64,000 bases of DNA from JAGPHI01 sp036641735 (GTDB taxonomy: Bacteria; Bacillota; Clostridia; Oscillospirales; Ruminococcaceae): positions 1 through 64,000 of the forward strand of contig JAVWEG010000001.1 in the NCBI GenBank assembly GCA_036641735.1, written 5' to 3'. Shown here piece by piece: positions 42,378 through 50,086 of this stretch. The first letter of the stretch is position 1. Each line of letters starts with the position of its first letter. A program made the translations under genes and the position numbers. The notes beneath the pieces are model-generated. The model did no database searches. It was not told where the DNA came from and saw only the letters and a program-made list of their open reading frames with translations.

Positions 42378-43817
42378 ATGAATAAGCGCTTAATTGTAAA
42401 AACAATAAGTCTTGGAATATCTTGCATAATGCTTGCCTCTTGTGCGCTTGGCACTAAGCTGCCAAAATTGAGTGCGGATAAGCCCATAACGCTAACCTTG
42501 TGGCATTATTATAACGGCAAACAAAAAACCGCGTTTGATGAGCAGGTAACCGAATTTAACGAGACAGTGGGTACGAAAAAAGGTATAGTAGTACAAGCTT
42601 TTGGGCAGGGGAATATAGGCGATTTAACAAATAAGGTGATGGATGCGGCGCAAAAAAAGGTAGGGGCAGGCGAAATACCCAATATTTTTGCCGCTTATAC
42701 CGATACGGCGTTTGCGATAGATAAGCTGGGGCTTGCGGCAAGCCTTGACGAATATCTTATTAACCTTGAGAGAGATGAATACATAGAAGAATATTTGAGC
42801 GAAGGGCGCTTTGGCGCGGACGGCAGCCTCAAAATATTTCCCATTGCCAAAAGTGTAGAGCTTATGATGATAAACAAAACCGATTGGGATAAATTTGCTG
42901 TTGCCACGGGTGCAGATGTAAAAAAGCTTGCCACTATAGAGGGTGTAACGCAAACGGCAGAGCAGTATTACAATTGGACAGATTCACAAACGCAGCAGCC
43001 AAATGACGGTAAAGCATTTTTTGGCAGAGATGCAATGGCAAATTATATGCTTATCGGCGCAAAGCAAATGGGCGTGGATGTTTTTAGCGTAAGTGACGAT
43101 AAAGCGCGATTAAACACAGATAAAGCCGTAATTAAAAGGTTGTGGGATAATTACTATATTCCTTTTGTAAAGGGATATTTCACCGCCAATAATCGGTTTA
43201 GAACAGATGATATAAAGACAGGCAATATCATTGCGCTTGTCGGCTCATCAAGCGGCACCACATATTTTCCCGACAAAGTAAATATTTCAGATACCGAGAG
43301 CTATCCGATAGAGCGCTTGATATTAGAAGCGCCGATATTTGAGGGAGGAGAAAAATATGCGGTGCAGCAGGGTGCAGGAATGGTGGTTACTCGTTCCACT
43401 CCGCAGGCGGAATATGCATCGACAATATTTTTAAAATGGCTTACAGAAGAACAGCGCAATATCAAGTTTGCTGTAGACAGTGCATATTTGCCCGTAAAAA
43501 AATCGTCGTGCGATATAAACAAGATAACGCAGGCGCTCATTGAAACACAAAACGATACGATAGATTCATTTGAAAAAGCCCTAAACACCGTAAAAAATTA
43601 TAAGCTGTATACAAGCAAGCCGTTTAACGGGGGATTAGAGGCACGAGCTATTCTTGAAAAATCTATGGCGAGCGCCGCTGCAACGGACCGCGCGGCAGTG
43701 CTTGAGGCTATGGCAAGCGGTGCTACGCGAGATGAAGCATTGGCAAAGTATCTTACAGAGTCAAGATATGACGATTGGTATATAGAATTTGATGTGGCGC
43801 TAAATAGCATAGCTTAA
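42378..43817 (+). CDS. Extracellular solute-binding lipoprotein (family 1, sugar-type)
   Basis: A 479-residue lipoprotein with signal peptide and lipobox MLASC (Cys about 22). It has the SBP_bac_1 (MalE/UgpB-like) start, ITLTLWHYYNGKQKTAFDEQVTEF region, and AAYTDTAFAIDKLG. No ABC permease or ATPase for this family lies next to it. The next gene, 50 nt downstream, is a GGDEF-EAL protein with its own extracytoplasmic domain. This suggests that it may deliver a ligand to signalling rather than transport. SD GGGGAG, 8 nt. Confidence 0.85.
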   Translation: MNKRLIVKTISLGISCIMLASCALGTKLPKLSADKPITLTLWHYYNGKQKTAFDEQVTEFNETVGTKKGIVVQAFGQGNIGDLTNKVMDAAQKKVGAGEIPNIFAAYTDTAFAIDKLGLAASLDEYLINLERDEYIEEYLSEGRFGADGSLKIFPIAKSVELMMINKTDWDKFAVATGADVKKLATIEGVTQTAEQYYNWTDSQTQQPNDGKAFFGRDAMANYMLIGAKQMGVDVFSVSDDKARLNTDKAVIKRLWDNYYIPFVKGYFTANNRFRTDDIKTGNIIALVGSSSGTTYFPDKVNISDTESYPIERLILEAPIFEGGEKYAVQQGAGMVVTRSTPQAEYASTIFLKWLTEEQRNIKFAVDSAYLPVKKSSCDINKITQALIETQNDTIDSFEKALNTVKNYKLYTSKPFNGGLEARAILEKSMASAAATDRAAVLEAMASGATRDEALAKYLTESRYDDWYIEFDVALNSIA

Positions 43818-43833
43818 TAAAAATACAAGGCAT

Positions 43834-43852
43834 ATTGTAAATATTTTACAAT
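43834..43852 (+). promoter_or_regulatory. Palindrome next to the ribosome-binding site of the GGDEF-EAL gene
   Basis: ATTGTAAA-TAT-TTTACAAT, perfect 8-bp arms with a 3-bp centre, ends two bases before the CGGAGG SD. It may be an operator or a translation-control hairpin. Confidence 0.5.
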
Positions 43853-43867
43853 CGGAGGATACTATGA

Positions 43868-46831
43868 ATGCAGTTTAATATGAAAAAACATTCGATGCTG
43901 TATAAAATATTGTGGCCTGTAATGTTATTGGTTGTGGTACAAAGTGCATTATTTGCAGCGGCTATGCTGTGGGGCGGTACTTTAGCGCAAATGAAAGAAA
44001 ATGCACTGGATATTTTAAATGAGCGCGTACTAAGCCGTAAAAATAATTTAGAAAATGATTTACTGCATTTTAGTAATCTGCAAGAAACGCAAAACATTAT
44101 AACAAAAAAGATAGACACTTTGCTTTTATTAGAGGGTAAAAGCTATACAGATTGCGTGGCAGGCAGTGAGCTTGCCACAAAAGTAATAGACAATGTGGCA
44201 GACGATATAGTTTATTTGCTTCGGAAAAACTCTGTAACAGGTGCATATATTATTTTGAGCGGCAATGATTTACAAGCGCCGAAGGATAATGGCAGCGCAG
44301 AAAAAAGCGGATTTTATGTGCGCGATATGGATCCCTTGTCCACACCAAACGACAAATCTGATTTGCTTTTAGAGCGCGCACCCACTAAAGTAGCACAAAG
44401 GGTGGGCATCACTACCGACATTTATTGGTCGCCGTTATTTGATTTGACGAAAAATGATGATTATTATTTTAAGCCTCTGCAAGCGGCTGTAGCCTATACT
44501 GAATTAACAAGTGAAAACTTAGGATTTTGGAGCGGCAATATGCAGCTTCACCCCGACGATATTTCTGTTATTACATATTCTGTGCCGCTAAGAGCAGAGA
44601 ACGGTAAAATTTTTGGCGTTTTGGGCATAGATATTACCGTGGACTATATGCAAAAGCTTATGCCATACAGCGAGCTTAGCCGCCAAAATTTAAGCTCATA
44701 TGTAATAGCCATAGACAAAGAAGCAGGCATCGATAAAATGAGCTTTGCACCATATGCAGCAAGCGGCTCTATGTATAAGCGCGCATTTGAAAATATGGAA
44801 AGTATCGATTTTAAACAAGAGGCATTATATCGCAATATATATGAAACGAAATCATCAAACAACGAAAAAGTACTTGCAAGCGTACAAAAATTTAATCTTT
44901 ATAATAGCAACACACCCTTTGCAGGTGATGAATGGGCATTGATAGGTATGGAATCGCAAAAAGATTTGTACGCGTTTTCTGCCGATATGTCTGCTACTAT
45001 AGTAATGCTTTTTATAGTGTCGATTGTAATGGGAATACTTGGGGCAGGATTTATTGCCGTTAGCGTAACAAAGCCAGTTACTACGTTGGCGATGAAGGTG
45101 CGCACGAGTGATCCGCATTTGCCTGTAAATTTGCCCAGTATAAAGGTAGAGGAGATAGACCAGCTTTCGGGCGCTATCGTGCAGATGAGCCAAGATATAG
45201 CACGCACCTCTTCGCGCATTTCCTCTATTATAGAGCTGTCGGGTATTCCTGTAGGTGTGTTTGAGTATACAGAAGGTGAAAAGTATGTTCACTGCTCTGC
45301 AATGTTTTATACTCTTACGGGGCTGTCACCGTGTGGAAGCGGCATAGCATATGATGATTTTACGGACTTTTTAGATGATTTATATAATAAATCCGAGCTT
45401 CCGCACACAAGAGAATTATATGTTAGCCGCATTACTTTATATGGAAAAGTGCGATATTTACGAGTGCGCATAAAGCGTAGCGCAAGCGAGCGCCTCGGAG
45501 TAATAATGGACGTGACTCAAGAGATGAGCGAAAAGCGTAAAATAGAATATGAACGCGACAATGATTTGCTCACAAGCCTATTAAATAGGCGCGCATTTGC
45601 AAAGTTTGCAAACGAAATTTTCAATGATAAGCAGGCACTTAAAAATGCGGCATTGCTTATGATGGATCTTGATAATCTGAAATTTGTAAATGATACTTAC
45701 GGACACGATTGCGGAGATGAATATATTCGCTGCGCCGCCAATGTTTTGCGAGGGCTTAATAACGACAAGGTGATGTCTGCGCGTATGTCGGGCGATGAGT
45801 TTCAAGTGCTGTTTTATAGGTTTGATTCCAAAGAAGAAATAACACTTCTGATAGAAGAAATCCGCAAACAAATGTTTGCCACAGAGATGATATTGCCGGA
45901 CGGAAAAAGCTATAAGGTGCGCGCTTCGGCAGGTGTGGCTTGGTACCCGAATGATGCAGATAACCTTGAAGCGCTGACACAATATGCGGATTTTGCAATG
46001 TATGAAGTGAAAAACAGCGTAAAAGGCAGTATAAAAAGCTTTGATGCGGAAATTTATCGCAGAGATTCGTTTTTGCTAAAAGGCAGAGAAGAGCTAAACC
46101 GTCTTGTAGAGGAGGAGCTTGTAGATTACGCATTTCAGCCGATTGTTGACGTAAAAAGCGGCGAAGTTTTTGCATATGAAGCGCTTATGCGCCCGAAAAT
46201 AAAGTCCCTCAATGGGCCGCTCGAGGTAATTCGTTTGGCGCACGCGCAGTCTAAGCTGTATCAGATAGAAAAGCTTACTTGGTTTTGTGCGCTCGAAGCG
46301 GTGCGCAAAAGAGAAGATCTGTTTTGCAATTGCAAGGTGTTTGTTAATTCTATTTCCAATCAATTGTTAAACGAAGAGGATTTAGCATTGTTTGTTGAAA
46401 AATATGGAGATTTATTCCCGTCGATAATAGTGGAGCTTACCGAGGGCGAATATGCCGAAAAAGAATACACCAAAAATAAGTTAACTCTGCTGCGGAATAT
46501 GAATTTGCCAATTGCACTCGATGATTTCGGCTCGGGATATAACAGTGATATGGCGATTTTAGACCTGAAACCCGATTATATTAAAATAGATATGGGAATA
46601 GTGCGCGGAATAGATAAAGACTTAAAGCGGCAAGAAATTTTTTGCAATATCGCATCATTTTCCAAACAAAACGATATTAAGATAATCGCCGAGGGAGTGG
46701 AAACGCAAGGCGAAATGCGTGTGATTGTGGAAAACGGAGCAGATTATATTCAAGGATATTATTTTGGCAAGCCAAGCTTAGAGCCGCAAAAGGCAGATGA
46801 AAAAGCAGTGCAAACATTATTGAGCCTATAA
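43868..46831 (+). CDS. Membrane GGDEF-EAL cyclic-di-GMP signalling protein
   Basis: A 987-residue protein: N-terminal helix (about 12-38), large extracytoplasmic Cache-type domain (about 40-375), second helix (about 378-402), HAMP-like/PAS region (about 405-560), GGDEF (about 565-720) and EAL (about 740-980). The GGDEF motif is SGDEF (RMSGDEF), with no RxxD I-site. The EAL domain keeps YEALMRP, the Asn of FVNS, ELTEGE, LDDFGSGY, YIKID, AEGVE and QGYYFG, so phosphodiesterase activity is expected; cyclase activity is uncertain. The first ATG after the SD (43864) reads only four codons; translation should begin at 43868 or 43880. Confidence 0.92.
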   Translation: MQFNMKKHSMLYKILWPVMLLVVVQSALFAAAMLWGGTLAQMKENALDILNERVLSRKNNLENDLLHFSNLQETQNIITKKIDTLLLLEGKSYTDCVAGSELATKVIDNVADDIVYLLRKNSVTGAYIILSGNDLQAPKDNGSAEKSGFYVRDMDPLSTPNDKSDLLLERAPTKVAQRVGITTDIYWSPLFDLTKNDDYYFKPLQAAVAYTELTSENLGFWSGNMQLHPDDISVITYSVPLRAENGKIFGVLGIDITVDYMQKLMPYSELSRQNLSSYVIAIDKEAGIDKMSFAPYAASGSMYKRAFENMESIDFKQEALYRNIYETKSSNNEKVLASVQKFNLYNSNTPFAGDEWALIGMESQKDLYAFSADMSATIVMLFIVSIVMGILGAGFIAVSVTKPVTTLAMKVRTSDPHLPVNLPSIKVEEIDQLSGAIVQMSQDIARTSSRISSIIELSGIPVGVFEYTEGEKYVHCSAMFYTLTGLSPCGSGIAYDDFTDFLDDLYNKSELPHTRELYVSRITLYGKVRYLRVRIKRSASERLGVIMDVTQEMSEKRKIEYERDNDLLTSLLNRRAFAKFANEIFNDKQALKNAALLMMDLDNLKFVNDTYGHDCGDEYIRCAANVLRGLNNDKVMSARMSGDEFQVLFYRFDSKEEITLLIEEIRKQMFATEMILPDGKSYKVRASAGVAWYPNDADNLEALTQYADFAMYEVKNSVKGSIKSFDAEIYRRDSFLLKGREELNRLVEEELVDYAFQPIVDVKSGEVFAYEALMRPKIKSLNGPLEVIRLAHAQSKLYQIEKLTWFCALEAVRKREDLFCNCKVFVNSISNQLLNEEDLALFVEKYGDLFPSIIVELTEGEYAEKEYTKNKLTLLRNMNLPIALDDFGSGYNSDMAILDLKPDYIKIDMGIVRGIDKDLKRQEIFCNIASFSKQNDIKIIAEGVETQGEMRVIVENGADYIQGYYFGKPSLEPQKADEKAVQTLLSL

Positions 46832-46840
46832 TTAAAAAAG

Positions 46841-46880
46841 TGCCGCTTACTAAACATTTTGGTTTAGTAGGCGGCATTTT
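46841..46880. terminator. Bidirectional terminator after the GGDEF-EAL gene
   Basis: TGCCGCTTACTAAAC (46841-46855) pairs with GTTTAGTAGGCGGCA (46862-46876), one G-T pair, 6-nt loop, then TTTT. It faces the DHHW gene. Confidence 0.85.
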
Positions 46881-46885
46881 CAAGT

Positions 46886-47821
46886 TTATCTTAAAATCGC
46901 GCTGCTTTTTACAATATTTGTGCTGTAAATAAACAGCACGTCTTGCCCGGTAAAGCTTATCATTTCCTTTAGCAAGGGGCTTGCCATATATCTTAAATCG
47001 ATTAAAGTTACTTTGCAGTATTCATCTAATAGTAAAGGTGCAAGCGAGCTTGCAAACGAATCTCTGAATACGACAAGCTCTTTTAAAGAGCGCGCAAGCG
47101 GGCTTTTGATAGTGACAAGCGGTGTAGCTCCGCTAAGAAATACATCGTACGGTAAAGCGCTGTCGAGCTTTGCTATATCATATACGCTCGTAAAAGCAGG
47201 ATTTTGGTAATTATCCACCGTAGATGCATCTATAGCCTTATCGGTAAGATATACAAGCGTTTCCAAAGGCGGCTTACCTTTAATATGCTTAGAATACGAG
47301 CCGACGAAATTATCCTTCGTCATTTGCGTATATTCATTTTTTACAGGGGAAGCGCCCATATTTCGAAGCAAAATATCCGCTATAGGCACAAGCTTTTCCT
47401 GCCGCCAATGTCCGTCTGTTTTATAATAATCGTCGATACTTAAAAACGGATATAAATCGATGATATTAAAATCCGATAAGGATTTATCAAGGCTTGCTTT
47501 TAGCTTAGGATAATCGGCTGTTTCATATCCGCTTAAATAAAAGGTTTTGTCGGGAATAAGAGCGAAATACACTTTACTGTCAGCGAGATAATCGGATTTT
47601 ACCGCGTTTAACTTTTTGGCAAAGAGGGCAACGGATTTGTCGGTAAATTCACCGATAGCTTGTGCAGTGTAGCTGTTTACGGTATAAAATCCGTCTTTAT
47701 CGGGCTTTTTTGTTATCGCTCTGTAAATACCGTCAATCGTGCCGCTGAATAAAAGCGCGCTAAACACGACAGCAGCCACAGCAATTGATGCAGATACAAT
47801 AATCAGCTTTTTATGTTGCAT
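46886..47821 (-). CDS. DHHW-family (AlgX/SGNH-like) extracytoplasmic protein
   Basis: A 311-residue protein with an N-terminal membrane anchor (about 5-26). The motif DDYYKTDGHWRQEK near residue 150 and a later RDSFASSLAPLL near 265 match DHHW/AlgX-type SGNH-like proteins, which transfer or remove O-acetyl groups on surface polysaccharides together with an MBOAT acyltransferase. No MBOAT gene is in this window. It starts 4 nt after the stop of the DUF4358 lipoprotein gene and lacks its own SD, so it depends on translational coupling. Confidence 0.7.
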   Translation of the reverse strand: MQHKKLIIVSASIAVAAVVFSALLFSGTIDGIYRAITKKPDKDGFYTVNSYTAQAIGEFTDKSVALFAKKLNAVKSDYLADSKVYFALIPDKTFYLSGYETADYPKLKASLDKSLSDFNIIDLYPFLSIDDYYKTDGHWRQEKLVPIADILLRNMGASPVKNEYTQMTKDNFVGSYSKHIKGKPPLETLVYLTDKAIDASTVDNYQNPAFTSVYDIAKLDSALPYDVFLSGATPLVTIKSPLARSLKELVVFRDSFASSLAPLLLDEYCKVTLIDLRYMASPLLKEMISFTGQDVLFIYSTNIVKSSAILR

Positions 47822-47825
47822 AAAT

Positions 47826-48299
47826 TTACAGCTTGTTAAAGTTTGCTTCTATCTCTGCCGCGGCATCTGCATAAGTCATTATCAATACCACAAGGTCGCC
47901 TTTTGTTGCCACTATTTTCTTTTCTGCTTCTACGCATATCCATTTGCGAGGATCGGCTTTTTCTTCAATGGTTTTGGCAAGCGCAGCGGCTTCGTCGGCA
48001 CTATTTGCGCGCACAAGGCAAACGGAGTGTGCCACAGCGTTAATCATAGCATCAGAGGCAAGAGCTTCTTTATATTCGCTTTTGGCTACGCCAAGAAACA
48101 TTTCGGAATTTTCTTCTGTTATTTCCATATCCATAGTTTTTGGCAATTCTGCTTTTACACCGTCATATAATTTTACCATTATTTCCGGTAATGTTCCTGC
48201 TACATTGGCAGAAGCATCACTTGTTGCCTTCTTATCACCGCAGCCTGCAAACAGGCACAGTGCCAATACAATACTCATTATCATTGCTGTTTTTTTCAT
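47826..48299 (-). CDS. DUF4358 lipoprotein
   Basis: About 157 residues: signal peptide and lipobox LFAGC (Cys about 19), then a DUF4358-like domain (MVKLYDGVKAELPKTMDMEIT; AHSVCLVRANSADEAAALAKTIEEKADPRKW). DUF4358 proteins occur beside DHHW/MBOAT polysaccharide-acetylation genes in Clostridia. The start is ATG 48299, six bases after AAAGGTG; the in-frame GTG at 48308 is part of the SD. The DHHW gene follows directly. Confidence 0.75.
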   Translation of the reverse strand: MKKTAMIMSIVLALCLFAGCGDKKATSDASANVAGTLPEIMVKLYDGVKAELPKTMDMEITEENSEMFLGVAKSEYKEALASDAMINAVAHSVCLVRANSADEAAALAKTIEEKADPRKWICVEAEKKIVATKGDLVVLIMTYADAAAEIEANFNKL

Positions 48300-48414
48300 T
48301 TTTATCACCTTTCTTTTATACGTTTATATTAGTATATCCAACGTAGTCTTTAAAAGTATAACATATAGCATTTATATTTGTCTATGTAAAAATATTTTCT
48401 GTACGATAATACTA

Positions 48415-48443
48415 TTGCCAAGACGTGTTTTACGCTGTATAAT
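48415..48443 (+). promoter_or_regulatory. Sigma-A promoter of the SurA-like lipoprotein gene
   Basis: TTGCCA (48415-48420), 17-bp spacer, TATAAT (48438-48443), about 90 bases before the start. Confidence 0.75.
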
Positions 48444-48531
48444 TTATACTAGTTTGTTTTTTCCGCACATTATTTGCGGATAATTAAAATAAAAACCGCG
48501 TGTTAATAGTACACGAGGAAAGAGGAATAAT

Positions 48532-49572
48532 ATGAAAAAGGCAATGTCAATTGTTTTATCGGCGGTGTTAGCACTGTCAATGGTGGGCTGTACGGTAAAG
48601 TCTCCTGCTACTGTACTTACCGTGGAGGGTATAGAAATACCTGCCGGTATATATCTTTATTATCAATCCAATGCCGCAAATATTGCTGCTACTAAGGTAG
48701 AAGATAAATCCAAGGATATTTACAAGCAGGAAATAGAAGGTAAATCTGCTGAGGAATGGATACACGAGCAAACGATTAGCTTAATAAAGAGCTATATTTA
48801 TATGGATAAAGTGTTTGCCGAAAAAAAGCTTGAGCTAAGCGAAGACGATAAGAAGGGCATTGACGACCAAGTAAACAACGCTTGGGAGCAAGGCGAAAAA
48901 ATGTTTGTAGCTAATGGCATAGGCAAAGAAACATTGCGCACTGTGGCACAGCAAGGAGTAGTGCAAAGCCGTATTTACAGCGAAGTTTTCGTAAAAGACA
49001 GCGCAAATGCCGTGGAAGATGCAGCCGCAAAAGAATATATGAATAAAACTTATTCTCATATCGTAGGGCTTACCTTACCTACAATAGATAAAAGCTATCA
49101 AGCACTTGCGGACGATAAGGTAAAAGAAATAAAAGCTATCGGTGATGCAGTGCTTGCGGATATCAAGGGCGGCAAAAAGCTAGATGAAGCCTCTGCAAAA
49201 GCAGCGCTTAACAAGGTGTTTGCCATTACAGGACACGAGATGTCAGACGAGCTGTTCTCTTCGTTTTTCACTACAGAGTATCTGCGCAGTGAATCTACCA
49301 ATATGCCTAAAGAAACACTCGATGTGTTGCTTGCGGCAAAGGTAGGAGACAGCGGAGTACAAGAAGTAGGCTCAATGCCTTATGTATGGTCTAAAATTGA
49401 AAACTTCGAGACTGCGGAAGAGTTTGATATGTATAAGCTGTCTATTGCCAATGAAATTCAGGCAGCCGCGTTCGAGGACTCTATAAAAGAAGCTACCGCG
49501 TCATACGAAGTAATTGAAGACGCGTCGGCAGTAAAAACATATTCACCTAAAAAAATAAAGCAAGTAAAATAA
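48532..49572 (+). CDS. SurA/PrsA-N-terminal-like lipoprotein
   Basis: A 346-residue lipoprotein (lipobox SMVGC, Cys about 20). The segment after it, TVEGIEIPAGIYLYYQ, and the helical region to about residue 160 resemble the N-terminal chaperone domain of SurA/PrsA-type foldases. No parvulin PPIase motif is seen in the later part, so it may act as a chaperone only. The C-terminal 80 residues are helical and charged. SD AAAGAGG, 6 nt. A GNAT gene follows after 14 nt. Confidence 0.65.
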   Translation: MKKAMSIVLSAVLALSMVGCTVKSPATVLTVEGIEIPAGIYLYYQSNAANIAATKVEDKSKDIYKQEIEGKSAEEWIHEQTISLIKSYIYMDKVFAEKKLELSEDDKKGIDDQVNNAWEQGEKMFVANGIGKETLRTVAQQGVVQSRIYSEVFVKDSANAVEDAAAKEYMNKTYSHIVGLTLPTIDKSYQALADDKVKEIKAIGDAVLADIKGGKKLDEASAKAALNKVFAITGHEMSDELFSSFFTTEYLRSESTNMPKETLDVLLAAKVGDSGVQEVGSMPYVWSKIENFETAEEFDMYKLSIANEIQAAAFEDSIKEATASYEVIEDASAVKTYSPKKIKQVK

Positions 49573-49586
49573 CGGAGTAAACATAA

Positions 49587-50036
49587 ATGTCATTTGAAAT
49601 ACGCAGAGCAGTAGAAACAGATATCCCCGATATACTCACGCTTATTCGTGCCATTGCCGAGTATGAAAAGATGAGCGATGAAGTAGTGGCTACAGAAAAA
49701 AGCCTGCACAAGGCAATGTTTGAAGAAAATATTGCGCATTGCCTTATGGCTATAGAGGACGGAAAAGCGGTAGGCTACGCTCTGTATTTTTACAATTTTT
49801 CTACTTTTGTTGGCAAAAAAGGTCTTTATTTAGAGGATTTGTATTTGTATCCCGAGATGCGTAAAAAAGGATATGGCAAATTACTTTTTAATGAGCTTTT
49901 AGCTATCGCCAAAAGTGAAGATTGTACACGTATGGAATGGTGCTGCCTTAATTGGAACACGCAAAGCCAAGAATTTTATAAATCGCTCGGCGCTGTGCCG
50001 ATGGACGAGTGGACTACTTGGAGATTAATTAATTAA
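49587..50036 (+). CDS. GNAT-family N-acetyltransferase (SSAT/thialysine type)
   Basis: A 149-residue acetyltransferase. The N-terminal IRRAVETDIPDILTLIRAIAEYEK, the LEDLYLYPEMRKKGYGKLLF acetyl-CoA loop (residues about 80-100) and the C-terminal WNTQSQEFYKSLGA are close to diamine/spermidine or thialysine acetyltransferases. The acceptor is not certain. Co-transcribed with the lipoprotein before it. Confidence 0.82.
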   Translation: MSFEIRRAVETDIPDILTLIRAIAEYEKMSDEVVATEKSLHKAMFEENIAHCLMAIEDGKAVGYALYFYNFSTFVGKKGLYLEDLYLYPEMRKKGYGKLLFNELLAIAKSEDCTRMEWCCLNWNTQSQEFYKSLGAVPMDEWTTWRLIN

Positions 50037-50040
50037 ACAA

Positions 50041-50086
50041 AATCAGCCGTGCAAGCTTAATTTTGCTTACACGGCTGATTGTTTTT
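50041..50086. terminator. Bidirectional terminator between GNAT and clpB
   Basis: AATCAGCCGTGCAAGC (50041-50056) pairs with GCTTACACGGCTGATT (50065-50080), one mismatch, then GTTTTTT. Confidence 0.85.
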
